A stretch of DNA of 64,000 nt from NCBI GenBank assembly GCA_963711095.1, contig CAVQCX010000031.1, positions 12,223 to 76,222 on the forward strand. Reading direction: 5' to 3'. Each line of letters begins with the position of its first letter. The stretch's first letter is position 1. The notes beneath the pieces were generated by a model. The model saw only the letters and a list, made by a program, of their open reading frames with translations. It ran no database searches and had not been told where the DNA came from. Origin of the DNA: CAVQCX01 sp963711095 (lineage in GTDB: Bacteria > Pseudomonadota > Gammaproteobacteria > Chromatiales > Chromatiaceae). Positions 63,815-64,000 of the stretch are shown piece by piece. The position numbers and the translations under genes were made by a program.

Positions 63815-64000
63815 TCAGTAGTAGAGGTCGTAGGCCATTTCGATGTCGGCCAAGCGCGCCATGCCGCGCCAGAGGACCTCGGTGCCTGGCTCGCCATCGT
63901 GCGCGCGGCCCAGGTGGCCGCCGAGCTTGCCGAGCAGTCGCACTGCCTCATTGAGGCTCGGAGGGGTAGATGGAGGAGCAATACGAAGAGTTGGTCGAGC
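63815..64000 (-). CDS. IS4-type transposase, C-terminal end (runs off window)
   Basis: The minus-strand frame ends SLNEAVRLLGKLGGHLGRAH, DGEPGTEVLWRGMARLADIE, MAYDLYY-stop at 63815. This is the conserved tail of IS4 (Tn5-like) transposases, where a G-K-L-G-G-x-L-x-R-x-x-D-G-x-P-G-x-x-x-(L/I)-W-x-G motif precedes the stop. The rest of the gene is outside the window. Confidence 0.8.
   Translation of the reverse strand, partial: ARPTLRIAPPSTPPSLNEAVRLLGKLGGHLGRAHDGEPGTEVLWRGMARLADIEMAYDLYY

Overview
The window looks like a GC-rich proteobacterial chromosome segment. Gene content (PuuE-type deacetylase, DAACS symporter, E1 alpha/beta of a 2-oxo acid dehydrogenase, RAYT/REP remnants, many toxin-antitoxin pairs) fits a gammaproteobacterium, perhaps a Chromatiales-like sulfur bacterium or a symbiont relative. 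That assignment is inference; no rRNA or marker gene is present. Most of the window is accessory DNA: defence genes, toxin-antitoxin modules, transposon debris and duplicated gene fragments.

Layout. 1-5.1 kb: three toxin-antitoxin loci (Phd-like fragment, VapBC, VapC-Phd), an orphan HicB, a polysaccharide deacetylase, and remnants of transposases and of an HD protein. 5.3-19.3 kb (minus strand): a Wadjet (JetABCD) anti-plasmid locus, with jetA-jetB-jetC-jetD followed by two further degenerate jetD copies and a jetC fragment. A lipoprotein gene and an unrecognised two-gene unit (ImmA/IrrE-like plus a small partner) lie between the copies. jetA carries a frameshift, and an inverted-repeat element sits between jetC and jetD. 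An AbrB-Doc pair lies upstream. 20.5-27.4 kb: a five-gene plus-strand cluster of FHA-FHA-ABC transporter, membrane Ser/Thr kinase, vWA protein, glycine-zipper lipoprotein and M48 peptidase. 27.6-38.6 kb: a PaaK-like adenylating enzyme whose 3' end is repeated 9.2 kb downstream. Between the repeats lie an ABC importer with a permease fused to two substrate-binding domains, a STAS protein, a BNR-repeat protein and a glycosyltransferase remnant. 38.8-41.1 kb: an unknown protein with a RES-Xre toxin-antitoxin pair. 41.5-55.6 kb: a defence island with a NERD-kinase-ATPase giant, an antitoxin-PIN pair, DUF2283, a broken GmrSD-like DUF262/DUF1524-RAMA gene, an AAA_15 ATPase plus PIN-like nuclease pair, and a nuclease-ATPase gene broken by a complete IS1380-family element. 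56-58 kb: a second copy of the Xre antitoxin and a protease/formylglycine-generating-enzyme-fold protein whose C-terminus looks like a diversity-generating-retroelement variable region. 59-63.4 kb: housekeeping-like genes (aspartic protease, dicarboxylate symporter, E1 alpha and beta). 63.8 kb to the end: an IS4-type transposase tail.

Two themes recur. First, single-base frameshifts interrupt at least seven otherwise well conserved genes, which means either sequencing error or active decay. Second, two short dispersed motifs (consensus near caagacctgacccc, and aaataaatctgtccccatt) sit at several of the gene-fragment boundaries and probably mark REP/RAYT-type elements involved in rearrangement.
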